DNA from: Bacteroidales bacterium UBA7574
Lineage (GTDB): Bacteria; Bacteroidota; Bacteroidia; Bacteroidales; Paludibacteraceae
Direction: 5' to 3'
Assembly (NCBI GenBank): GCA_002479035.1
Contig: DLLA01000118.1
Location: 1-5,987 of the forward strand
DNA: 5,987 bases
Shown here: piece by piece, positions 1 through 5,674 of the stretch
Layout: the number at the start of each line of letters is the position of its first letter
How positions within the stretch are numbered: the first letter of the stretch is position 1
Position numbers and translations under genes: made by a program
The notes under the pieces: model-generated
The model's input: only the letters and a program-made list of their open reading frames with translations
What the model was told of the DNA's origin: nothing
Database searches by the model: none

Positions 1-1422
1 TTCGGCAAGGGCTTTCGCCAACTCGGTCTTACCTACACCCGTAGTACCGAGGAACAAGAATGAACCGATAGGACGTTTGGGGTCTTGCAAGCCTGCACGG
101 CTACGACGGATAGCGTCGCTGACCGCCTCGATGGCTTCGTCCTGACCAACCACACGTTTATGGAGTTCCTCCTCCAGATGGAGCAGTTTGTCGCGCTCGG
201 ACTGCATCATCTTGGTTACGGGTATGCCTGTCCAACGTGCTACTACCTCGGCGATATCGTCTTCGTCCACTTCCTCCTTAATCATGCTCTCGCCTGACAT
301 AGAATGAAGTGCGTCCTGTGCGGCTTTGATGTTCGCCTCGGCTTGCTGAATCTTGCCGTAGCGAATCTCGGCTACCTTGCCGTAGTTGCCCTCGCGCTCC
401 GCCACTTCGGCTTCGTGCTTCATCTCCTCGATATGGGCTTTCTCGTTCTGGATAGTGGCTACATAGCCTTTTTCCTTGTCCCAACGGGCTTCCATCTCGG
501 AAGACTGTGCCTTCAGCGTCTTGAGTTGCTCCTCAATGCCTTTCAGTTTCTCGGTGTCGTTCTCACGCTTGATAGCCTCGCGCTCTATCTCGAGTTGCTT
601 GATTTGACGGTCGAGGTTATCCAACTCCTCCGGTTTGGAATCCACCTCCAAACGCAGTTTGGCAGCGGCTTCGTCCACGAGGTCGATAGCCTTATCCGGC
701 AGATAACGGTCAGTGATATAACGTGTCGAGAGCGTTACGGCAGCGATGAGGGCATCATCCTTGATACGCACTTTGTGGTGCGTCTCGTAGCGTTCCTTCA
801 AGCCACGTAGGATAGATATAGTGGCAGCCTCATCGGGTTCATCCACCATTACGACTTGGAAACGGCGTTCCAACGCTTTATCCTCTTCGAAATACTTCTG
901 GTATTCGTCCAGAGTGGTGGCACCGATAGCCCGCAGTTCACCACGCGCCAGAGCCGGTTTCAATATATTGGCAGCGTCCATTGCACCGCTTGACTTGCCC
1001 GCACCCACGAGGGTGTGAATCTCATCGATGAACAGGATTATCTCGCCTGCGGCGGCAACGACCTCGTTGATAACGCCTTTCAGACGTTCCTCGAACTCGC
1101 CCTGGTACTTGGCACCTGCAATCAAGGCACCCATATCAAGGGAGTAGATTTGTTTCTTTTTCAGGTTCTCGGGGACATCGCCACGCACAATACGATGCGC
1201 CAACCCCTCAACGATAGCGGTTTTACCGACACCCGGTTCACCAATCAGAATAGGGTTGTTCTTGGTACGCCGACTAAGGATCTGCAGCACACGACGAATC
1301 TCCTCGTCACGCCCGATAACAGGGTCGAGTTTTCCTGCTCTCGCCCGCTCGCAAAGATTGATAGCGAACTTCTGCAGGTTCTCGTTCTGCTGTTGCTGGT
1401 TGTTGTTTGTGTTCATATTCAT
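1..1422 (-). CDS. clpB: ATP-dependent chaperone ClpB lacking the N-terminal domain (C-terminal part outside window)
   Basis: ClpB is a cytoplasmic hexameric AAA+ disaggregase that threads aggregated proteins through its pore together with DnaK. The 474 visible codons read without a frameshift. Residues 1-14 are a polar Asn/Gln-rich leader. The first AAA+ module follows, with Walker A GEPGVGKT at 61-68, pore loop [12 protein letters not shown] with Tyr106, Walker B ILFIDE at 129-134 and arginine-finger region LERRF at 184-188. A full-length coiled-coil middle domain lies at about 255-375, which separates ClpB from ClpA and ClpC. The second module begins with Walker A GTTGVGKT at 459-466, and the window then ends. 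Usual ClpB has about 150 extra N-terminal residues; here the reading frame upstream of ATG 1422 closes at a TAG at 1465-1467 with no other ATG between, so that domain is absent. The first ATG is preferred over the one two codons later because AAGGAG lies 11 nt before it. Confidence 0.97.
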   Translation of the reverse strand, partial: MNMNTNNNQQQQNENLQKFAINLCERARAGKLDPVIGRDEEIRRVLQILSRRTKNNPILIGEPGVGKTAIVEGLAHRIVRGDVPENLKKKQIYSLDMGALIAGAKYQGEFEERLKGVINEVVAAAGEIILFIDEIHTLVGAGKSSGAMDAANILKPALARGELRAIGATTLDEYQKYFEEDKALERRFQVVMVDEPDEAATISILRGLKERYETHHKVRIKDDALIAAVTLSTRYITDRYLPDKAIDLVDEAAAKLRLEVDSKPEELDNLDRQIKQLEIEREAIKRENDTEKLKGIEEQLKTLKAQSSEMEARWDKEKGYVATIQNEKAHIEEMKHEAEVAEREGNYGKVAEIRYGKIQQAEANIKAAQDALHSMSGESMIKEEVDEDDIAEVVARWTGIPVTKMMQSERDKLLHLEEELHKRVVGQDEAIEAVSDAIRRSRAGLQDPKRPIGSFLFLGTTGVGKTELAKALAE

Positions 1423-1433
1423 GTTAATTAAAT

Positions 1434-1439
1434 CTCCTT
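1434..1439 (-). promoter_or_regulatory. Ribosome-binding site of clpB
   Basis: The minus strand reads AAGGAG, 11 nt before the ATG at 1422. It is the only clear Shine-Dalgarno sequence before a gene start in this window. It supports the short, N-domain-less start of ClpB. Confidence 0.7.
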
Positions 1440-1477
1440 TCGTTGTTTGTTCCGCTTGCGCGGTCTATAGTGGTATT

Positions 1478-1494
1478 AACAAAGGTCGTGCCAA
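1478..1494 (-). promoter_or_regulatory. Sigma-54-like (-24/-12) promoter for clpB
   Basis: The minus strand reads TTGGCACGACCTTTGTT. The sigma-54 consensus is YTGGCACG, four bases, TTGCW. The -24 half matches completely, the 12-bp distance from the first G of GG to the G of the -12 element is exact, and the only departure is GT instead of GC at -12. Predicted transcription start is near 1467, giving a leader of about 45 nt that carries the AAGGAG site. That this promoter is used, and that an enhancer-binding protein drives it, is inference. Confidence 0.55.
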
Positions 1495-1505
1495 AGATGT
1501 GTCGG

Positions 1506-1520
1506 CTGACAAAATGGCAG
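1506..1520. promoter_or_regulatory. Imperfect dyad upstream of the clpB promoter (candidate regulator site)
   Basis: The plus strand reads CTGACA AAA TGGCAG, an inverted repeat with one mismatch between the arms. It sits 11 bp upstream of the -24 element of clpB. A second, overlapping dyad, TGTC GGCT GACA, occupies 1500-1511. Such symmetry suits a dimeric regulator, but no protein can be assigned from sequence alone. Confidence 0.3.
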
Positions 1521-1553
1521 AAACAGCAAAAGGCGGAATGTTCACCCGCGATA

Positions 1554-1585
1554 TTTGCACATTTCAAACAGAAATTGTACTTTTG
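1554..1585 (+). promoter_or_regulatory. Bacteroidota-type promoter for the membrane AraC gene
   Basis: A -33 element TTTG (1554-1557) is followed after 20 bp by a -7 element TACTTTTG (1578-1585), a full match to TAnnTTTG. Transcription should begin at about 1590-1594, at or just before the ATG at 1594, so the message would be leaderless or nearly so. Confidence 0.65.
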
Positions 1586-1593
1586 CACCACCA

Positions 1594-2733
1594 ATGAACG
1601 GAAGCGCAATTCTCATACTATTTGCCTTGCACATACTGCTGCAGACCACAGCGGCATGTATTATGTTCGCCAAACATGGGCAACAAAACGACCGCTCACG
1701 CCTTTTTATCGCCATATCCTTTCTGACATCGGCAGTAGCCACAGTCAGCACATTAGCCATCGAACTGTGCACTCCCTACTATACCAACGGCCCCTTGTTG
1801 TTGGACCCTATGATTATCTCAGCGGGGTTCGTCATCTTCTTCCTGCTGCTCTTGTATCCTATAGAGATGCTTCGCCCCAATTGGTTGAATACCAAGCGGA
1901 CAATCATCATGCTTCTGCCTTGGCTGATACCCACCGTCATCCTTATCGTGTGGTGGTCACAATCCTCCATACGCCCGCTGCACACCGTGGAGGAGGTCAT
2001 GCACTATATCGGCGAACCTAATGTGTGGCTGCGCGTATTGCTGACGTTCATCTACGTGCCGTATGGAATATGGCTGCTGGTGATGGAGCACAACTGGCGC
2101 AATAGTAGTGCCCCCTTGCCTTGGCTGCATGCGGTTGTGCTGATTACGCTGTGCATGACCGTCACCTTTTTCTGCGGATGCGGATTACGACTTCATGGGG
2201 TGCAGATTGCGCACATGGTGCTGTATATGGTGCTTACAGGGCTGATTCTATACATCGAACTTGCCATACGCATGCGCGTGCCCGATAATAAGGTAAATAA
2301 CACATATACTCCACCTGTTATAGAACCCGATGCCCCCATCGTTGATGAAGTAAATCAACCGCAAGAAGAGACCTCGGAAATCATCAAAGAGGTGGCAAAC
2401 CGCATCACAGAAGCCATGCAAAACCCCAACGTATGGCAGAACCCCGAACTGACGCAGGCTGATTTGATACGTATTGTCGGCACCAATCGACGCTATTGCC
2501 AGTTGGCTATCAAGCACTTAGGCTACGACAGTTACCCCGATATGATTAACCGTCGCCGCGTGGCATATATTCAGCAGCAACTCTGCCAAGACCCGCGCCA
2601 AAACCTGCAAAACCTCTTCTACGACGCAGGCTATCGCTCGCGAACCAGTGCTTGGCGCAATTTCACCGCCATCACAGGTTGCTCGCCCACCGATTTCTCC
2701 ACTGCCAGGCAAGGCGGACAAATGCCCGATTAG
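1594..2733 (+). CDS. Seven-helix membrane protein with C-terminal AraC-type DNA-binding domain
   Basis: This is a 379-residue membrane-tethered one-component regulator. Seven hydrophobic segments are visible at about 4-25, 36-58, 70-92, 102-121, 145-164, 177-197 and 205-226, followed by a polar linker rich in Pro, Asp and Glu (229-260). The C-terminal 100 residues resemble an AraC double helix-turn-helix: first helix pair around [16 protein letters not shown] (286-301), second around [20 protein letters not shown] (338-357), then TGCSPTDF. The second unit is degenerate compared with the family (LFYDAGY where IAxxxGF is usual, and Trp354 at a position usually Phe). ATG 1594 is chosen because a TTG 39 nt upstream falls inside the -33 promoter element and the next in-frame Met would cut the first helix. 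The gene is divergent from clpB. Its signal and target are unknown. Confidence 0.85.
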   Translation: MNGSAILILFALHILLQTTAACIMFAKHGQQNDRSRLFIAISFLTSAVATVSTLAIELCTPYYTNGPLLLDPMIISAGFVIFFLLLLYPIEMLRPNWLNTKRTIIMLLPWLIPTVILIVWWSQSSIRPLHTVEEVMHYIGEPNVWLRVLLTFIYVPYGIWLLVMEHNWRNSSAPLPWLHAVVLITLCMTVTFFCGCGLRLHGVQIAHMVLYMVLTGLILYIELAIRMRVPDNKVNNTYTPPVIEPDAPIVDEVNQPQEETSEIIKEVANRITEAMQNPNVWQNPELTQADLIRIVGTNRRYCQLAIKHLGYDSYPDMINRRRVAYIQQQLCQDPRQNLQNLFYDAGYRSRTSAWRNFTAITGCSPTDFSTARQGGQMPD

Positions 2734-2742
2734 CACTTGCTG

Positions 2743-3585
2743 TCAACTCTGCCTGTACACTTTTGGGGTCACACCCGCATGCACCTTGAAGAACCGGTTG
2801 AACAGCCCCACGTTGTCGAACCCTAAATTCAGGGCTATCTCCTTGATTGGCTGCGTACTAATCTTCAGTTGGGCTTTCGCGTCAGTCAGTATCGTGTCTA
2901 TTATCAGGTCGCCTGCCGTACGGTTGCTCACCGACTTGATGACTGCGCACAGGTGCGGCATGGTCAGGTGCATCGCCTCCGCATACTCCGACACGTGGTG
3001 CCACTCGTGGTAATGGCGCATCACCATATCGCTGTACTCGTGGTAAATCTCCGTCTTCCGGTCCGGCGAACGCCCTATAGCACCATTCTCTGCTAGAAAA
3101 TAATCAATATAGGTGTGATGAATCAGGTTGTATATATCCACCATTCTCTCTGCCGTCAGCATGGGCGGTGTGCAGTTTAGCGCATCTGCCATCAGCACGC
3201 TGAAGTTGCGCACTATCCCCGCCTGTTCCTCGGTCAGGTGGATTATCGGTGCATGTCCGTGCGTGGGGCTGAACGGACGGCGGGTGCCGTACATATTCTT
3301 CTCTAAAAACGACGACGAGAATATGATATAGCACGCCTTCGCGTCCTCGCTGCACTCGTGTATCAGCAGAAAACTGCCGGGCTCGATATACACCACATCA
3401 TCTTTCTTGAACTCACACTCCGTGATGTTGATGGTCGCGCGCGCCCAACCTTGCGCCATAAACGCGTATGTCCCGCATTTTATCTTGCACGGAAACCGAC
3501 CGTATTCATTCAGCAGTTTGCCGCTTGCCTCACCCAATATATAATCTACCGGGCAATCCAACAAAGGTATATCATTCTCCTGCAT
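2743..3585 (-). CDS. AraC-family transcriptional regulator (soluble)
   Basis: This is a 280-residue cytoplasmic regulator of usual AraC-family length. Residues 20-115 look like a cupin-type ligand-binding or dimerisation domain: alternating beta-strand pattern, and DDVVYIEPGSFLLIHEC at 62-78, which resembles the cupin turn in AraC sensors. A helical stretch follows (118-190). The DNA-binding domain occupies about 185-280, with the first helix-turn-helix at VSEYAEAMHLTMPHLCAVIK (198-217) and the second at IKEIALNLGFDNVGLFNRFF (247-266), ending in the family signature HAGVTPKVYR. No membrane segment or signal peptide is seen. The ligand cannot be inferred. It is divergent from the alkaline phosphatase gene, and a 12-bp sequence near its own promoter is repeated in the phosphatase promoter, so it may control both. 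Its 3' end faces the membrane AraC gene across 9 bp. Confidence 0.92.
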   Translation of the reverse strand: MQENDIPLLDCPVDYILGEASGKLLNEYGRFPCKIKCGTYAFMAQGWARATINITECEFKKDDVVYIEPGSFLLIHECSEDAKACYIIFSSSFLEKNMYGTRRPFSPTHGHAPIIHLTEEQAGIVRNFSVLMADALNCTPPMLTAERMVDIYNLIHHTYIDYFLAENGAIGRSPDRKTEIYHEYSDMVMRHYHEWHHVSEYAEAMHLTMPHLCAVIKSVSNRTAGDLIIDTILTDAKAQLKISTQPIKEIALNLGFDNVGLFNRFFKVHAGVTPKVYRQS

Positions 3586-3635
3586 CTTACCGCTACTTTA
3601 ATCATTATTTTTCAGCCGTATCATGTAGATATTTA

Positions 3636-3647
3636 CAATGTCCGATT
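3636..3647 (+). repeat. 12-bp direct repeat, copy 1 (candidate operator)
   Basis: CAATGTCCGATT occurs here and again at 3785-3796 in the same orientation. A second shared piece, TCCGTAA, follows at 3658-3664 here and at 3801-3807 there. Copy 1 lies in the predicted 5' leader of the AraC-family gene at 2743-3585. AraC-family proteins usually bind direct repeats, so this is a candidate operator. Confidence 0.45.
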
Positions 3648-3685
3648 GTTACGCACGTCCGTAAAATTTCTACCTCTTTTGCCCG

Positions 3686-3717
3686 CAAAGTTACACTATT
3701 TTTCCGATACATCCAAA
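3686..3717 (-). promoter_or_regulatory. Bacteroidota-type promoter for the soluble AraC gene
   Basis: On the minus strand a -33 TTTG (3714-3717) is followed after 20 bp by a -7 TAACTTTG (3686-3693), a full match to TAnnTTTG. Transcription should start near 3680, giving a leader of about 95 nt to the ATG at 3585. That leader contains direct-repeat copy 1. Confidence 0.7.
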
Positions 3718-3767
3718 AAATCGCACTTTTTCGTGCACATCCATGTTTCATACACATATCACACATT

Positions 3768-3788
3768 TTGCACCTTGCGCCTTGCAAT
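3768..3788 (+). repeat. Three 7-bp tandem units at the phosphatase promoter
   Basis: The units are TTGCACC, TTGCGCC and TTGCAAT, back to back. The third supplies most of the -33 element of the phosphatase promoter. This may be chance in a short region, or it may be a phased binding site. Confidence 0.3.
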
Positions 3789-3812
3789 GTCCGATTAAAA
3801 TCCGTAACTTTG
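3781..3812 (+). promoter_or_regulatory. Bacteroidota-type promoter for the alkaline phosphatase gene
   Basis: A -33 element CTTG (3781-3784, one mismatch to TTTG) is followed after 20 bp by a -7 TAACTTTG (3805-3812). Transcription should start near 3818, about 35 nt before the ATG at 3854. Direct-repeat copy 2 fills most of the spacer, so a protein bound there would compete with or reposition RNA polymerase. Confidence 0.65.
3785..3796 (+). repeat. 12-bp direct repeat, copy 2 (candidate operator)
   Basis: This is the second exact copy of CAATGTCCGATT, 149 bp from the first. It lies between the -33 and -7 elements of the phosphatase promoter, and the shared TCCGTAA that follows it (3801-3807) runs into the -7 element. 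Confidence 0.45.
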
Positions 3813-3853
3813 CGCTGTTTTTCAAACCTGTAACAACTTCATATTACATATCT

Positions 3854-5245
3854 ATGAAACGTTTTTTCATATCGCTTTTCATCACAACGTGTTTCGCCAT
3901 CTCCACATTGGCACAAGCCAAGTATGTCTTCTTCTTCATCGGCGACGGTATGGGTCCCAACCAAGTCCTTGCTTCCGAGATGTACCTCGCCGAACTGGGC
4001 GGTACTATCGGGCGTAACCAATTGTTAATGACCACATTCCCATACTCCGGGCAAGTCGCCACGTTCTCGGCTTCCAACGGCATCACCGACTCCGCAGCCG
4101 CCGGTACAAGCCTTGCCACCGGCAAGAAAACCAACAACGGCATGATTGGTGTCACACCCGACGGCGAACCCGTAGAAAGTGTCGCCACGCGTCTCAAGCG
4201 TGAGGGCTGGGCTGTCGGCATCATGACCTCTGTGGCTATCGACCACGCCACCCCTGCACCACACTATGCACATGCCGCCAAGCGCGATGACTACTACAAT
4301 ATCGGCACCCAACTGGCAACATCCGACTTCGATTTCTTCGGCGGCTCGGGCTTCCACAAACCCACTAACAGGCACGATTCCACCGCTCCCAACCTCTACG
4401 ACCTCTGCGAAGCCAACGGCTACACCATCGCAGGCGGTTATAACGATGCCAAGAGGCTCCGCGGTGCCGAAAAGATGATTCTCGTGCCCGCTGAGTACAC
4501 CGCCGACCGCACACTCCGAGGCGAGTCCATACCCTATGCCATCGACCGTACCGACGGCGACCTCACCCTCACCCAAATCGTTGAGACTGCCATCAACCAA
4601 CTCGGCAACCGCGACCGCTTCTTCATGATGATTGAGGGCGGCAAGATTGACTACGCCTGCCACGGACGCGACGGGGCAACCGCCATCCGCGAGACCATCG
4701 ACATGGACGAAGCCCTCCACCTCGCCTATGCCCTCTACGAGCAGCACCCCGACGAGACCCTCATCGTCGTCACAGCCGACCACGAGACGGGCGGCATGGC
4801 ACTCGGCAACAGCCACTACACCCTCAATCTGCAGGCACTTCAGCACCAGCGTTGCTCCGAATGGGTTCTCTCCGACCGCCTTGCCGAACTCCAGAAGCAA
4901 TACGGCAAACACCTCAGTTGGGAACAGGTGCGCACCTTCCTTTCCGACAATCTTGGGCTCTACACGCAGGTCCCTGTCTCTGATGAGGAAGATGCCGAAC
5001 TGCGTGCTGCTTACAAGAACATCATGCGTAGCCGCTCTACCGTCAAGACGCTCTACAAGGACATCAACTCCCTCGGTGATAAGGCCAACGAGATTCTCAA
5101 CCGCAATGCCATGTTGGGTTGGACGAGTTACAGCCACACGGCGGCAGCCGTTCCCGTCTTTGCTATTGGCGTGGGTGCCGAGCAGTTCACCGGCTGGCAC
5201 GACAACACCGAGATAGCCCCCCTTATCTACCAAGCCACTCGCTAA
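3854..5245 (+). CDS. Secreted alkaline phosphatase (PhoA superfamily)
   Basis: This 463-residue phosphomonoesterase should be exported and release phosphate from organic esters outside the inner membrane. Residues 1-20 form a signal peptide (Lys-Arg, a hydrophobic core, then TLAQA), with cleavage likely at about 20-22. The two-zinc/magnesium site is complete by comparison with E. coli PhoA: Asp31 in FIGDGMG, nucleophile Ser80 in TDSAAAG, Asp130 and Thr133 in DHATP, Glu261, Asp266 and His270 in IEGGKIDYACHGRD, Asp309-His310 in TADHETGG, and His428 in SYSHTAAAVP. ATG 3854 is chosen because the frame upstream crosses the predicted promoter and the signal peptide starts exactly here. No Shine-Dalgarno is seen, as is usual in this phylum. 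It is divergent from the soluble AraC-family gene. It could be called phoA loosely, but it is not the E. coli subtype. Substrate preference is unknown. Confidence 0.95.
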   Translation: MKRFFISLFITTCFAISTLAQAKYVFFFIGDGMGPNQVLASEMYLAELGGTIGRNQLLMTTFPYSGQVATFSASNGITDSAAAGTSLATGKKTNNGMIGVTPDGEPVESVATRLKREGWAVGIMTSVAIDHATPAPHYAHAAKRDDYYNIGTQLATSDFDFFGGSGFHKPTNRHDSTAPNLYDLCEANGYTIAGGYNDAKRLRGAEKMILVPAEYTADRTLRGESIPYAIDRTDGDLTLTQIVETAINQLGNRDRFFMMIEGGKIDYACHGRDGATAIRETIDMDEALHLAYALYEQHPDETLIVVTADHETGGMALGNSHYTLNLQALQHQRCSEWVLSDRLAELQKQYGKHLSWEQVRTFLSDNLGLYTQVPVSDEEDAELRAAYKNIMRSRSTVKTLYKDINSLGDKANEILNRNAMLGWTSYSHTAAAVPVFAIGVGAEQFTGWHDNTEIAPLIYQATR

Positions 5246-5359
5246 TGCACTGATAATCATACACTAACACAATAGTGTTCATTCTATAATACCCATCATA
5301 TCCCCTACCCATTCTGAGGCTGTCTAACAAGTGTAGGCAGCCTCTTGCTGTAGTGTGGG

Positions 5360-5380
5360 GACGACGCGTCTCGCGTCGTC
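5360..5380. repeat. Perfect GC-rich hairpin inside the inverted-repeat element
   Basis: Arms GACGACGCG (5360-5368) and CGCGTCGTC (5372-5380) are perfectly complementary around a TCT loop. A T5 run appears only 10 nt later, so this is not a standard intrinsic terminator, although it would fold very stably in RNA. Confidence 0.75.
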
Positions 5381-5398
5381 AAAAGCGGTCTTTTTCTG

Positions 5399-5418
5399 AA
5401 GAATTTGTATTCTTTTTT
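5399..5418 (+). terminator. Weak intrinsic terminator candidate for the phosphatase transcript
   Basis: AAGAAT (5399-5404) pairs with ATTCTT (5409-5414) around TTGT, followed directly by TTTT. The stem is short and AT-rich, so it may act only together with the strong hairpin just upstream. It lies about 155 nt after the phosphatase stop codon. Confidence 0.3.
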
Positions 5419-5458
5419 ACTTGTTAGACAGTCTCTTTTCTTGTCCCCTCTCACAATA

Positions 5459-5581
5459 GCCTCAAGACAACATTGAAGTAGTCACACAATCACCTTGACA
5501 TCGCCTCGTGATAACCTTGAAGTAAAACTATGTTAATACTATGTTTTTAGTATGTCATTAGTATGTGATTAGTATGTGATT
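5459..5581. repeat. Degenerate tandem array, 11-bp and 22-bp period
   Basis: Five 11-bp units run from 5527: ACTATGTTAAT, ACTATGTTTTT, AGTATGTCATT, AGTATGTGATT, AGTATGTGATT. To the left the same phase continues as diverged 22-bp units. The units at 5459-5480 and 5503-5524 agree at 18 of 22 positions, and the motif ACMTTGA recurs at 5470, 5492 and 5514, exactly 22 bp apart. The period equals one or two turns of DNA. It has no spacers and no coding sense. Confidence 0.75.
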
Positions 5582-5631
5582 CAAGTATTCTTGTCGAGAG
5601 CATACAGCACGCCGAAACCTGCTTTTCTTAA

Positions 5632-5642
5632 AGTATGTTATT
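5632..5642 (+). repeat. Isolated copy of the 11-bp unit
   Basis: AGTATGTTATT fits the consensus ASTATGTNATT of the array, 50 bp beyond its last unit and out of phase with it. It lies 32 bp past the stop of the enzyme encoded on the minus strand. It may be a relic of a longer array. Confidence 0.35.
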
Positions 5643-5674
5643 GGAAATCAAATAGGAATACTGCCCCTTGCCGC

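Larger units (their letters stand above)
5316..5435. mobile_element. MITE-like inverted-repeat element
   Basis: Terminal inverted repeats of 17 bp, GAGGCTGTCTAACAAGT (5316-5332) and ACTTGTTAGACAGTCTC (5419-5435), pair with one mismatch across 120 bp. The left arm can alternatively pair locally: GAGGCTG (5316-5322) with CAGCCTC (5338-5344). There is no coding capacity and no convincing target-site duplication. It could be a transposon-derived miniature element, an intergenic repeat of this genome, or a large terminator structure. Confidence 0.45.
5246..5674. other. 429-bp non-coding region between convergent genes
   Basis: No convincing gene lies here. From left to right it holds a small AT-rich dyad (ACACTA at 5261-5266 and TAGTGT at 5273-5278), a 120-bp inverted-repeat element, a degenerate 11/22-bp tandem array, and a stray copy of the 11-bp unit. 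Roles in ending transcription of the two convergent genes are possible. Confidence 0.8.

Noticed and set aside
304..810. 168-codon plus-strand frame over clpB
   Set aside because: It lies opposite the intact ClpB middle domain and has no promoter, ribosome site or domain.
1492..1499. Housekeeping -7 element for clpB (minus strand CATCTTTG)
   Set aside because: It has one mismatch at the key T and only a poor TTTC at the proper -33 distance. The overlapping -24/-12 match is better.
1555..1593. Upstream TTG start for the membrane AraC gene
   Set aside because: The TTG is part of the -33 promoter element and the extra 13 residues would lie upstream of the predicted transcription start.
1443..2021. 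192-codon plus-strand frame overlapping the start of the membrane AraC gene
   Set aside because: It is out of frame with the clear seven-helix protein, covers two promoters, and its translation has no family features.
3722..3736. Hairpin GCAC/GTGC in the divergent region
   Set aside because: The stem is only 4 bp and upstream of both transcripts, so it is likely chance.
4025..5260. 411-codon open frame antisense to the alkaline phosphatase
   Set aside because: It mirrors the phosphatase, whose catalytic motifs and signal peptide are all on the plus strand. The antisense product has no recognisable domain and arises from codon bias.
5459..5581. CRISPR array
   Set aside because: Repeats are adjacent with no unique spacers, the period is too short and no cas gene is present.
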